Assembly (NCBI RefSeq): GCF_001044395.1
Contig: NZ_JANU01000029.1
Span: forward strand, 1 to 64,000
Reading direction: 5' to 3'
Origin: Caenimonas sp. SL110
Lineage (GTDB): Bacteria > Pseudomonadota > Gammaproteobacteria > Burkholderiales > Burkholderiaceae_C
DNA length: 64,000 nt
Shown piece by piece: positions 1 to 7,678 of this stretch. The position numbers and the translations under genes were made by a program. Numbering within the stretch: the first letter of the stretch is position 1; every line of letters starts with the position of its first letter. The notes beneath the pieces were generated by a model. That model was not told where the DNA came from, made no database searches, and saw only the letters and a program-made list of their open reading frames with translations.

Positions 1-31
1 CGCGATTTGCGGCAGGGGGCCGATTACTTCG

Positions 32-109
32 CTTGATCCGCAATCCATCTCTGCTCAAGCGCGGCTGCCGCTTCGCGGTGGATGCCGGATCGAGTCCGGC
101 ATGACAGCC
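32..109. repeat. Mosaic intergenic inverted repeat, copy 1
   Basis: The stretch holds the arm TTGATCCGCAATCCATC followed by a perfect hairpin at 82-102 (ATGCCGGA and TCCGGCAT with a short loop), then GACAGCC. The same building blocks recur near 10.8, 26.5, 40.0, 51.6 and 58.85 kb, always outside coding sequence. It lies just upstream of the ybaK start. I read it as a REP-like or non-autonomous dispersed element; no transposase is present. Confidence 0.8.
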
Positions 110-123
110 GGTAGAGGCTAGAC

Positions 124-615
124 ATGGCTAAAAGAGACCACGTCAGCGAAACCCCGGCGACTGCCTTCCTCAAGGCGAACAAGGTCGATTTCACCGAGCA
201 TCCCTACGAGTACCTCGAGCACGGCGGCGCGCAGCACAGTGCGCAAGTGCTGGGCCTGGACCCGTTCACGGTGATCAAGACGCTCATCATGGAAGACGAA
301 AAAGCCAGGCCGCTCGTCGTGCTGATGCACGGCAACCGCAAGGTGTCGACCAAGAACCTCGCGCGGCAGATCGGCGCGAAATCGGTGGAGCCATGCAAGC
401 CGGAGGTAGCCAACCGGCACAGCGGTTATCTGGTGGGCGGCACGTCCCCGTTCGGCACGCGCAAGGCGATGCCGGTCTACATCGAAGAGAGCATCGCCCG
501 GTTGCCGCGCATCGTGCTCAACGGCGGTCGGCGCGGCTATCTTGTGGGCATCGATCCTCAGGTTTGCGTGCAGTTGCTCGGTGCAAGGACGGTGAATTGC
601 GCGCTGGCAGAATAG
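124..615 (+). CDS. ybaK: YbaK/EbsC-type aminoacyl-tRNA editing protein (Cys-tRNA(Pro) deacylase)
   Basis: The 163-residue protein has the length and motifs of the YbaK family, which hydrolyses Cys-tRNA(Pro) made in error by prolyl-tRNA synthetase. The family signature GGTSPFGTRK sits near residues 102-111, and VIKTLI (about residues 50-55) carries the conserved Lys. The C-terminal VLNGGRRGYLVGIDP is typical of the fold. The ATG at 124 follows a copy of the intergenic repeat, and plsY starts 28 nt after the stop, so the two may be cotranscribed. No catalytic residue is obviously missing. A broader Ala- or Pro-editing specificity cannot be excluded. Confidence 0.9.
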   Translation: MAKRDHVSETPATAFLKANKVDFTEHPYEYLEHGGAQHSAQVLGLDPFTVIKTLIMEDEKARPLVVLMHGNRKVSTKNLARQIGAKSVEPCKPEVANRHSGYLVGGTSPFGTRKAMPVYIEESIARLPRIVLNGGRRGYLVGIDPQVCVQLLGARTVNCALAE

Positions 616-643
616 CCAGTCGCACACGCCGGAGACAACCGCC

Positions 644-1273
644 TTGCCTTACATCCATTCCATCCTCGCGGTGCTCGCCGCCTATCTGGTCGGCTCGTTG
701 TCGTTCGCGGTCCTCGTCAGCCGTGTGATGGGGCTCCAGGACCCGCGCACCTTTGGCAGCAAGAACCCCGGCGCGACCAATGTGCTGCGTTCGGGCAGCA
801 AGCCCGCTGCCATCGTCACGCTGCTGCTCGATGCGTTGAAGGGCCTGATCCCGGTGCTGCTGGTGCGTCGCTATGGCGCTCCGTTCGGCATGGAAGAAGG
901 AGCGATGGCGATGGTGGGGCTCGCCGCATTCCTGGGGCACCTGTGGCCCGTGTTCTTTCACTTCAAGGGCGGCAAGGGCGTGGCGACTTTTATCGGGGTC
1001 GTTTTCGGCATCAACCTCTGGCTCGGCCTGGCGACAGCGCTGACATGGCTGATCATCGCGTTCTTCTTTCGCTACTCGTCGCTCGCCTCGCTGGTGTCGG
1101 CTGTGTTCGCGCCGCTGTATTACCTGCTCGGTCACGGCGTGGCCTGGTATTCGGATACGGCAGTGGCCATCGCCCTGGCCGCGATGGCCGTGCTGCTGGG
1201 CTGGCGGCACCAGGAAAACATCGCGCGGCTGCTCAAGGGAACTGAATCGCGACTGGGCTCGAAAAAAGCCTGA
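644..1273 (+). CDS. plsY: Glycerol-3-phosphate acyltransferase PlsY
   Basis: PlsY transfers the acyl group from acyl-phosphate to glycerol-3-phosphate at the inner membrane, the first step of phospholipid synthesis. The 209-residue protein has about five hydrophobic segments. The three conserved PlsY loops are visible: GSLSF near residue 17, GSKNPGATNVLR near residues 38-49 and FHFKGGKGVAT near residues 105-115. The start is TTG at 644, with a GGAGA ribosome site at 631-635; no in-frame ATG fits better. The length is normal. Confidence 0.93.
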   Translation: MPYIHSILAVLAAYLVGSLSFAVLVSRVMGLQDPRTFGSKNPGATNVLRSGSKPAAIVTLLLDALKGLIPVLLVRRYGAPFGMEEGAMAMVGLAAFLGHLWPVFFHFKGGKGVATFIGVVFGINLWLGLATALTWLIIAFFFRYSSLASLVSAVFAPLYYLLGHGVAWYSDTAVAIALAAMAVLLGWRHQENIARLLKGTESRLGSKKA

Positions 1274-1307
1274 TCGTCCCGTCCGGTCCGGTGGGATCGC
1301 GTCCTAC

Positions 1308-1329
1308 GCACCATCCACCTGGATGGTGC
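1308..1329. promoter_or_regulatory. Perfect 22-bp palindrome upstream of the RHH regulator
   Basis: The arms GCACCATCCA (1308-1317) and TGGATGGTGC (1320-1329) are exact reverse complements around a CC spacer. The flanks CCTA and TAGG extend the symmetry with a one-base offset. It ends 12 bp before the ATG of a ribbon-helix-helix protein, a class that binds short inverted repeats and often represses itself. I infer an autoregulatory operator; a transcribed hairpin is the alternative. Confidence 0.65.
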
Positions 1330-1341
1330 TAGGATGGTTTC

Positions 1342-1779
1342 ATGCCACCCCGTAGCGCCACCCTCGCAGCGAAATCTGCCGCACCCAAGCCCGCCGACGA
1401 GAAGATCACGATCAACCTGGGTTGTGTCGATCTCGGCCAGATCGACCTGCTGGTCCAGGAGGGCTTCTACAACAACCGCACCGACCTCATCCGCACGGCG
1501 ATCCGCAACCAGCTGGGCACGCACCAGGATGTCGTCCGGCAGGTCATCGCGCGCAAGACACTGGTGCTGGGTATCCAGAACTTCACCGCGCAAGAGCTCA
1601 AGGCCGTCAAGGCGGCCGGGCAGGTGTTGCAGATCCGCGTGCTCGGGCTGGCTTCCATCGCAGCTGACGTCACCCCGGCGTTGGCGCTTGCCACCATCGA
1701 ATCCATCACCGTGCTGGGCGTGCTTCATGCAAGTCCGGCGGTGAAGGAAGCCCTGAAAAGCCGCATGAGCGGCGCATGA
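1342..1779 (+). CDS. Ribbon-helix-helix (CopG/Arc-like) transcriptional regulator
   Basis: The 145-residue protein has a basic, disordered N-terminus and then a beta strand (KITINLGCVDLGQIDLLV) followed by two helices (NRTDLIRTAIRNQL) at about residues 21-55, the pattern of a ribbon-helix-helix DNA-binding domain. The remainder is a hydrophobic alpha/beta region of unknown function that could bind a ligand or polymer. The gene sits behind a 22-bp palindrome, and its stop overlaps the start of the esterase gene by ATGA, so the pair is translationally coupled. I infer autoregulation and control of the esterase. No specific family member is recognised. Confidence 0.8.
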   Translation: MPPRSATLAAKSAAPKPADEKITINLGCVDLGQIDLLVQEGFYNNRTDLIRTAIRNQLGTHQDVVRQVIARKTLVLGIQNFTAQELKAVKAAGQVLQIRVLGLASIAADVTPALALATIESITVLGVLHASPAVKEALKSRMSGA

Positions 1780-2846
1780 AAGCAGTACCCATGAACCCCA
1801 CGCTCCAGAAACTGATGCAGGCGACCGCGAAGATCCAGGCCGCGCTCCATGGCGCCATGCCGTCCTCCAGCCCGTCCTCCAGCCCTGTGCCCACTTCCGA
1901 AGTCATCGACGTGCAGGCGCGTGAACTCACCGACGCCATCGACCCTGCGGCCCATCACACCGCGGACACCACCGGCGCTGCGGCGTCTTCACAGTTCATC
2001 ACCGGCACGCACACCAGCGGTGCCATGCAACGCGACTACAAACTGTTCGTCCCGCCGGGCGCAGCCGATGGCGCGCAGGCCGGGTCGTTGCCGCTCGTGG
2101 TCATGCTCCATGGCTGCAAACAGAACCCCGACGACTTCGCAGCCGGAACCGCCATGAACGAGCTGGCAGCGCAGCAGGGCTTTTATGTCCTGTACCCGGC
2201 GCAGTCGAGGCAGGCCAACCCCCAGGGATGCTGGAACTGGTTCAAGCACACCCACCAGCAGCGCGGCCGGGGCGAACCCGAGGTGATCGCCGGCATGACG
2301 CGCGCCGTGATGGCGCAGTATTCGATCGATGCGAACCGCGTCTATGTTGCAGGACTCTCAGCCGGCGGGGCGATGGCGGCCATCCTGGGCGCGACCTATC
2401 CCGACCTGTACGCAGCGGTTGGCGTTCACTCCGGTCTGGCGGCCAGCTCTGCAACGGACCTGTCCGCAGCGCTGTCAGCCATGCGAAGCGGTGCGCCAGC
2501 CGGGTCGAACGCCATGCAAGGCGTGCCCACGATCGTGTTTCATGGCGATGCCGACTCGACTGTGCACCCGTCCAATGGCGACAGCGTGATCGCATCTTCG
2601 ACAGCCGGCGCTTCGCTGGTCGAGACGCACAGCGTTGATGCCGCCGATGCGCGAGCAGCCACCCGACATGTCCACACCGAGCAGTTCACCGGACGCGTCG
2701 TGGCCGAGCACTGGGTCGTGCATGGTTCGCCTCATGCATGGTCGGGCGGATCGGCCGCGGGCTCGTACACCGACTCGCGCGGCCCGGATGCCAGCGCCGA
2801 GATGGTCCGGTTCTTCCTGGAGCACCCCCGACCGGTTTCGCAGTAA
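1776..2846 (+). CDS. PHB depolymerase family esterase (alpha/beta hydrolase)
   Basis: The 356-residue protein matches the esterase-PHB family, which cleaves polyhydroxyalkanoate or related esters. VVMLHGCKQNPDDFA (about residue 108 onward) supplies the oxyanion region and the Cys of the family. GLSAGGAMA (about residues 193-201) is the nucleophile elbow. FHGDADSTVHP carries the catalytic Asp, and the C-terminal GSPHAWSGG carries the His. No Sec signal peptide is seen; the N-terminus MNPTLQKLMQATAKIQ is an amphipathic helix typical of the Burkholderiales versions. ATG 1791 is an alternative start. The ATGA overlap with the RHH gene indicates one operon. Confidence 0.88.
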   Translation: MKAVPMNPTLQKLMQATAKIQAALHGAMPSSSPSSSPVPTSEVIDVQARELTDAIDPAAHHTADTTGAAASSQFITGTHTSGAMQRDYKLFVPPGAADGAQAGSLPLVVMLHGCKQNPDDFAAGTAMNELAAQQGFYVLYPAQSRQANPQGCWNWFKHTHQQRGRGEPEVIAGMTRAVMAQYSIDANRVYVAGLSAGGAMAAILGATYPDLYAAVGVHSGLAASSATDLSAALSAMRSGAPAGSNAMQGVPTIVFHGDADSTVHPSNGDSVIASSTAGASLVETHSVDAADARAATRHVHTEQFTGRVVAEHWVVHGSPHAWSGGSAAGSYTDSRGPDASAEMVRFFLEHPRPVSQ

Positions 2847-2910
2847 TTTGCGGCTCAGATCGCGGCGGATTCCTACGCAGCCGCCGCGCCCGGCTTCGTA
2901 GCATGAACAC

Positions 2911-3216
2911 ATGAAAATCATCCGCTACCAAGAACCCACCGCAGCCCAATCCGCCGTTGATTCTGCCGTCGAGACGCTCAAGGAAATCAAGGCCGCCGAC
3001 GATGCCCGCCCGGGCATCCCCGGTGAACACTGGATGGTGCTGGGCGCCGGCATCGGCGTATGGCTGCTGTCGCGCAGGAGCCCGTCGCTGTTGCTGCGCA
3101 CGCTGGGCCTGATGGCTGGCACCGCGCTGGTGGGGCGCGCTGCCAGCGGCCGCGATGGAGCCGTGAAGCTGCTGCGCTACCTGCCCATCGGCAGTGCGAT
3201 CAGGCGCAAGGTCTGA
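2911..3216 (+). CDS. Small hypothetical membrane protein
   Basis: This 101-residue protein is not recognised. It begins with an acidic N-terminus (SAVETLKEIKAADDA), followed by two hydrophobic segments at about residues 43-57 and 62-80 separated by an arginine-serine turn, and ends in a basic tail. A strong hairpin terminator lies about 30 nt after the stop. It is a candidate inner-membrane protein, and no role can be inferred from its neighbours. Confidence 0.65.
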   Translation: MKIIRYQEPTAAQSAVDSAVETLKEIKAADDARPGIPGEHWMVLGAGIGVWLLSRRSPSLLLRTLGLMAGTALVGRAASGRDGAVKLLRYLPIGSAIRRKV

Positions 3217-3247
3217 CGACTTTTCTTCAACGCGAACGCCCACAAAA

Positions 3248-3269
3248 AAGCCGCCCGGTGGGGCGGCTT
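3248..3269. terminator. Bidirectional hairpin terminator
   Basis: AAGCCGCCC (3248-3256) pairs perfectly with GGGCGGCTT (3261-3269) around a GGTG loop. The left arm is preceded by an A-run and the right arm is followed by TGTTCGTT. It lies between convergent genes ending at 3216 and 3291, so it can serve both strands; the A-run makes it stronger for the minus-strand gene. Confidence 0.8.
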
Positions 3270-3290
3270 GTTCGTTGCGCGGGTCAGGTC

Positions 3291-3794
3291 TTACCGGCCG
3301 TCGCCGTCGGCGTCACCGGGCATGGCGCGCTCGATGCGGTCCCATGCAGCGCGCGAGGCGCTCTTGGCTTCTTCCCAGTTCAGGCGCGACTTGCCCCTGG
3401 CTTTTTCCCAGTCGCTGCGCAAGCTGGGTTCGATCGAGTCGAACGACTTGCCGCCCGATGCCTGTGCACGCTCCCAGCCGGTGTAACCCGAGCGGAAGGC
3501 TGGCGCGTAGTCGTCATAGGTGTAGTCGGACTTGTAGCTGGGGTGCTTGTTGTAGTTCTCGCGCCAGTAGCTGTCTTCCACCGTGGGGTTCACGCCTTCG
3601 GCTGCAGCCTTGCCGGCCATGCCGCCTGCAACAGCGCCGATGACGGCGCCTGCAACCGTGCCGATCGGACCTGCGACCGAGCCCACGGTAGCGCCTGCGA
3701 CCGCGCCGCCTGTCGCACCCATGCCGGTGCCAACAGGATGAGCGCCCGGCTCGCCGGTGATGGGATCGGGATTGCTTGGCTTCTTGTCTGTCAT
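3291..3794 (-). CDS. Glycine-zipper hypothetical protein
   Basis: The 167-residue protein has a polar N-terminus, then a glycine-zipper stretch (about residues 23-62, repeated GxxxG/A spacing such as GAVAGATVGSVAGPIG) that could insert in or associate with a membrane. A C-terminal region rich in Tyr, Trp and Arg follows, with a repeated W-E-x-A-K/R pattern (WERAQ, WEKAR, WEEAK, WDRIE). No signal peptide is evident. Related proteins occur in many bacteria without a proven function. The gene stands alone between a terminator and a 136-nt gap. Confidence 0.75.
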   Translation of the reverse strand: MTDKKPSNPDPITGEPGAHPVGTGMGATGGAVAGATVGSVAGPIGTVAGAVIGAVAGGMAGKAAAEGVNPTVEDSYWRENYNKHPSYKSDYTYDDYAPAFRSGYTGWERAQASGGKSFDSIEPSLRSDWEKARGKSRLNWEEAKSASRAAWDRIERAMPGDADGDGR

Positions 3795-3930
3795 GGCTTA
3801 TCTCCTGGATGAAGTTGGATCTGTCCGCTCGGCATTTCGTCGGCGGCAGTCCAGCTTGACGGACTCAAAAAGCCCAGCCTGTCGGCACGCCGCGCAGGCA
3901 GTTGTCAGACGAGATTGATGAGGGGCCTGT

Positions 3931-4707
3931 TCAGCCCAGGACGATGACTCGCGCCTTGGGCACCGCCGTGTACGGGTCGTAGCCGATCATCCCGGCGCGG
4001 AAGGCTGCTTCCTGGTTGGATGCGATGCGCTTGCGCTGTTCGGCCGTGGCCACGTTGAGGCTTTCCAGCAGGTCGGGTTCCAGGCGAACGGTGATCGGCG
4101 TGGCCATTTCGTAGCGCGCGTCGCGGTGCTGCTGCTTGGAGATCGGCCACGAGATGGCCAGGGTTCCGGTGGGCAGCTGTATGGCCTGCGCGTGCGGCGG
4201 AAACAGGTGCCGCACTGCAGCCCAGATGGCCGAGCGCGCCGGATCGAGCGATGAGGTCCTGACAGCAGGTGCCGCCGCTTCTTCGGGTGTGCTGCCCTCG
4301 CGAAGCCATGCAATGGCCGTGTCCCTGTCGCCGAACACCTTCATGGTGACGCCATGGGTGCGCGCGACGTTTTCGCTGGCATGTGTGATGCGGTCGACGG
4401 GAACGGCAGAGGCCACGCGCTGGACGTGTGACAGGCTCTTGCCGATCTGGTCGCCGACCTGCATCTGCCCGGCAACCTGCGGTTGGCCGTCCAGGTGAAG
4501 CAGGTCAAAAAGCACGCGCTGCTCGCCGCTTTGCCGGGTCAGGGTGCCCAGCTTGGCGATGACCTCCAGCAGGGTCCCCAGGTCAAGCGAGCCCGCCGCT
4601 TCGAGCCCCATGAAGTCCTTTTGCCGCACGATGCGGATCTGCATCGGCCCGGCCTGGGGCGCACGAGAGGCTGCGCCTTCGGTGACTTCGGCAGGTGGGG
4701 GTCGCAT
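3931..4707 (-). CDS. Hypothetical protein with N-terminal STAS/SpoIIAA-like domain
   Basis: The 258-residue product has an N-terminal alpha/beta region (about residues 22-135: GSLDLGTLLEVIAKLG, VLFDLLHL, then DRDTAIAWL) resembling the SpoIIAA/STAS-like fold of conserved hypothetical proteins. A separate C-terminal domain (about 150-258) is not recognised. The internal Met at residue 22 (start 4644) is an alternative start that begins exactly at the putative domain. Neither start has a clear ribosome site. The neighbours give no functional hint. Confidence 0.6.
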   Translation of the reverse strand: MRPPPAEVTEGAASRAPQAGPMQIRIVRQKDFMGLEAAGSLDLGTLLEVIAKLGTLTRQSGEQRVLFDLLHLDGQPQVAGQMQVGDQIGKSLSHVQRVASAVPVDRITHASENVARTHGVTMKVFGDRDTAIAWLREGSTPEEAAAPAVRTSSLDPARSAIWAAVRHLFPPHAQAIQLPTGTLAISWPISKQQHRDARYEMATPITVRLEPDLLESLNVATAEQRKRIASNQEAAFRAGMIGYDPYTAVPKARVIVLG

Positions 4708-4761
4708 GGCTCGACTGTAGCGTGCCCGCAGCCGGATGGGGCAATGCCCGACTGCGCGGCC

Positions 4762-6513
4762 TCAGATCAGCTCGTATTGCAGCCCTGTCTGCGCAAGGCC
4801 CGCCAGGCCGATGTGCGCGATGTTGTAGTCAAGCTCGGCAGCGAGCGTGCCGATCACCGCTTGCGAATTGCCGGTATCCAGGATGTGGACGATGGGCGCG
4901 ATCGCATCCGGAGTTCCTGCCACGCCGGCGATGTTGAGATAGATGCGCTCTGCGAACTGCTGGTTGCTGTGGCCGCCGGCTTCGCTGCCAAAGCGGTCCG
5001 ATGCAGCCGCCACGCCCACGACCGCCTCCTGGCTCATGCCGGAGTCGAGCATGGCGATGTATTGGCCTACGAGCGCCTTTTCCTGCAGCGCCGCGACACC
5101 GAACAGGGCGCCGATGATCTTGGCAGCGGTGCCGGCATGGCCCGATGCGATGTCGTACGCCACGTTTGTGTCGGTGTATGACACGCGTTCAATCGAGATG
5201 AGTTTGTCCAGGTCGGTGTTGGCCAGGTCGTCCACCACCAGCCCCACGTCGTTGTGCGTGACGGAATAGTCGGCCCTGGCCTTGGTATAGACAGCCCGGT
5301 CAATGCCGCTGCCGCCGTCGATCGTGTCGCTGCCACCCAGGCCCGTGATGGTGTCATTGCCGCCACGTCCGACGATGTGCTGCTCGCCCGCATCGCCGGT
5401 GATGGACTCGGCGGAATCCACACCCAGCTTCACCGATGCGACATCGGCTTCGAACTTCAGGTCGGTGGAACGCATGCCGAAAATGTCGGCTGCGACAGAG
5501 GCGATATAGCCCTGGCTGTAGCCGGCTTGCAGGTAGCCGACCAGTTCGGCCTGCACCGGCGCAGACGGCAGCACGCCGGCCACATTCTTGTACATGGCAT
5601 TGACGAAATCGATATCGGAATGCGATCCGGCCGCCAGCGCGAATTCGTCGGATGCGACAGCGATGCTGGAGACCTCTTCCAGCGTGAGGCCCCACTGGAA
5701 CAGCTCGAAGTAATAGCCCACCAGGGCCGGGTTGGCCAGGCCCACCGTGCCGAACAGCGTGCCCACCACTTGCGCGGCGAGCAGTCCGGCGCCGGTCGTG
5801 GTGACGACGAAGTCGCCGTCCTGGAAGCTCAGCACCTCGACACCCGACAGGGTGTCGCGCCCCTCACCGGCGCGTTCGACCGTCAGGCCAGTGCCGTACA
5901 CCTGCACCGAGTAGGCGCTGCGCAGCTGGTTGAGTGCGTAGCCGCCCGTGTCCACCCCGGAACCACCATCGAGGAAGTCGCTGCCATTGCCCCCGGCCAG
6001 CACGTCGTTGCCGTTGCCGCCCACCAGCAGGTCGTCGCTGTTATCGCCCTGCAGGTAGTCGTTGCCGTCCATTCCAGTCAAGGTGTCCAGGCCCGCGCCG
6101 CCGTACAGGTCGTTGTCTTTGGCGTCACCCGTCAGCGAATCGTTGTAGTTGGAGCCGATCAGCCCCTCTATGCCGGTGAGGGTGTCGTTGCCGTCACCGC
6201 CGCTGGACAGGCCCGTCGCGAGACTGACGGTGACTCCCGAGGGTGCTGCGTCGTAGAACGCGAGGTCGAAATCGGCACCGCCATTGATGAAGTCGTCGCC
6301 CAGGTCCCCCGCAAGGCCGTCATCGCCCGTGGCACCCTGCAGCGTGTCGTTGCCCGAGCTGGCATAGACGATGTCGTCGCCGTCGCCGCCATCGAGAGAG
6401 TCATTGCCATCGCGGCCTTCGAGGTAGTCGTTGCCGGAAAAGCCGAAGATGGTGTCGGCGTTGGTGGTGCCCACAAGCGTGTCGTTGTTGGGGCCGCCGT
6501 TGAAAGTTGCCAA
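4762..6513 (-). CDS. RTX-type calcium-binding protein with duplicated DUF4214-like modules
   Basis: The 583-residue acidic protein has no cysteine and no Sec signal, consistent with type I secretion. RTX nonapeptides (GGNGNDVL, GGAGLDTL and similar) fill residues 26-190 and recur at 382-405. Each RTX block is followed by a strand-rich segment (197-236 and 414-454, both with SV/VE... then GVEVLSF or SIERVSY) and a helical segment (243-345 and 461-562). The two helical segments align along their whole length (LFGTVGL.NPALVG versus LFGVAAL.EKALVG), so the protein is an internal duplication. The start is TTG at 6513 with AGGAG six bases upstream. No type I secretion genes lie nearby. Confidence 0.85.
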   Translation of the reverse strand: MATFNGGPNNDTLVGTTNADTIFGFSGNDYLEGRDGNDSLDGGDGDDIVYASSGNDTLQGATGDDGLAGDLGDDFINGGADFDLAFYDAAPSGVTVSLATGLSSGGDGNDTLTGIEGLIGSNYNDSLTGDAKDNDLYGGAGLDTLTGMDGNDYLQGDNSDDLLVGGNGNDVLAGGNGSDFLDGGSGVDTGGYALNQLRSAYSVQVYGTGLTVERAGEGRDTLSGVEVLSFQDGDFVVTTTGAGLLAAQVVGTLFGTVGLANPALVGYYFELFQWGLTLEEVSSIAVASDEFALAAGSHSDIDFVNAMYKNVAGVLPSAPVQAELVGYLQAGYSQGYIASVAADIFGMRSTDLKFEADVASVKLGVDSAESITGDAGEQHIVGRGGNDTITGLGGSDTIDGGSGIDRAVYTKARADYSVTHNDVGLVVDDLANTDLDKLISIERVSYTDTNVAYDIASGHAGTAAKIIGALFGVAALQEKALVGQYIAMLDSGMSQEAVVGVAAASDRFGSEAGGHSNQQFAERIYLNIAGVAGTPDAIAPIVHILDTGNSQAVIGTLAAELDYNIAHIGLAGLAQTGLQYELI

Positions 6514-6652
6514 GTTGCGCTCCTGTTACTGCTGGGGTGGTGCGAAATGAATTGCGCACCAGATGGTCGTGCGCCGATTCTGCATGAAGAGATGAATATG
6601 CTGACTCGCGGTCAATATGGAAATTTATGGTATGTCGTTGAATTTAAATGTA

Positions 6653-6691
6653 TTTCCGAGTAAATTGCATAAATCTTGATTTAGTCGGAAA
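6653..6691 (+). promoter_or_regulatory. Inverted repeat over the ribosome site of the nucleotidyltransferase gene
   Basis: TTTCCGA (6653-6659) and TCGGAAA (6685-6691) are exact reverse complements with a 25-nt AT-rich loop. The right arm contains the only GGAA-like ribosome site, seven bases before the ATG at 6698. The repeat could be an operator or an mRNA hairpin that hides the ribosome site. The surrounding 6580-6697 region is clearly AT-rich compared with the rest of the window. Confidence 0.45.
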
Positions 6692-6697
6692 CTGGAT

Positions 6698-7657
6698 ATG
6701 GTCCATCAGCTGCTGGAACTTGATGAGTCGCAGCTTCGCGAGTTGGTGAACGCACAAAGCACCTGGCGCGCTTTCAATGCTGCGCGTCGTGAGGCGTCGC
6801 AAGTCAAGGGCTCGATGACCTGGAAGCAGGTGGGCGGCGGCACGTACCTGATTCGGGCGAGCGCAAGCGGCGCCCAGAAATCGCTGGGTCCGAAAGACGA
6901 GCGCACCGTGCAGATGTTCGAGAATTTTCAGGCGCGAAAAAAGCCAGCACAGATGCGTCTGGCTGCATTGAAAAAGCGCCTTGAAGAACAGCGAAAGCTC
7001 AATCGCGTCTATCGCGTCGGCCGGGTGCCGACAATCGTGGTTCGCGCACTGGCCGCACTCGATGCAGCTGGCGTCGCCGACAACTTCATGGTGATCGGGA
7101 CGCACTCTGTCTACGCCTATGAGACTGCAGCCGGTGTGCGTGTGGAGCCCGGTGCGCTCGCAACCATGGACCTGGATCTGCTGTTCGACGCGCGGCAGCG
7201 ACTGGCGTTTGCAACCACGCTGCAAAAGGGAGGTGCGGGCTCGCTGATCGGCATCCTGCGAAAAGCCGATCCAACGTTCAAGGTCATGCGCAATCAACTC
7301 CAGACGGCCGTCAATGACGACGGGTTCGAGATTGATGTCATACGCAGAAAGGCCACGGGTGACGATCCTCACCCGATGCTGATGTCGGAGGACGAAGACG
7401 ATTTTTGGGCGGTGCAAATTGCCGATGGCGACAAGATTGCCAGTGGACGGCGGTTCGAGCAGCTGGTGATCGGTGTCAGCGGTGAGATGGCCATGATGAG
7501 GACGCTCCATCCGCTGGACTTCATCCGGCTGAAGCAGCGCCTTTCAAAGCTCAAGGGGCGCGATCCGCAGAAGGCGCCCAAAGACCGGCTCCAGGCAAAA
7601 GTAGTCCAGCAACTCTGGGACGAGTACCTTCATCGTCTTGAGCGTCCGCAAAGCTGA
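6698..7657 (+). CDS. GSU2403-type nucleotidyltransferase-fold protein
   Basis: The 319-residue protein resembles the GSU2403 family of nucleotidyltransferase-fold proteins. A helical, Arg/Lys-rich N-terminus (1-105) includes a linker-like KKRLEEQRKLNRVYRVGRVP. The catalytic-fold part follows: NFMVIGTHSVYAYE (about residues 128-141), with GT.S in place of the usual GG.S, then MDLDLLFD (157-164) with the D-x-D pair, and FEIDVIR (about 209) with the third carboxylate. The substrate is unknown. It stands alone in an AT-rich patch between a minus-strand RTX gene and a minus-strand Bug gene, which suggests it was acquired. A role in defence or a toxin-like role is possible but not shown. Confidence 0.75.
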   Translation: MVHQLLELDESQLRELVNAQSTWRAFNAARREASQVKGSMTWKQVGGGTYLIRASASGAQKSLGPKDERTVQMFENFQARKKPAQMRLAALKKRLEEQRKLNRVYRVGRVPTIVVRALAALDAAGVADNFMVIGTHSVYAYETAAGVRVEPGALATMDLDLLFDARQRLAFATTLQKGGAGSLIGILRKADPTFKVMRNQLQTAVNDDGFEIDVIRRKATGDDPHPMLMSEDEDDFWAVQIADGDKIASGRRFEQLVIGVSGEMAMMRTLHPLDFIRLKQRLSKLKGRDPQKAPKDRLQAKVVQQLWDEYLHRLERPQS

Positions 7658-7678
7658 GCCGAAATCTGCGCGGCGGTT

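Noticed and set aside
5254..6663. 469-codon plus-strand open frame over the RTX gene
   Set aside because: Val/Ala/His-rich shadow of the RTX repeats on the other strand.
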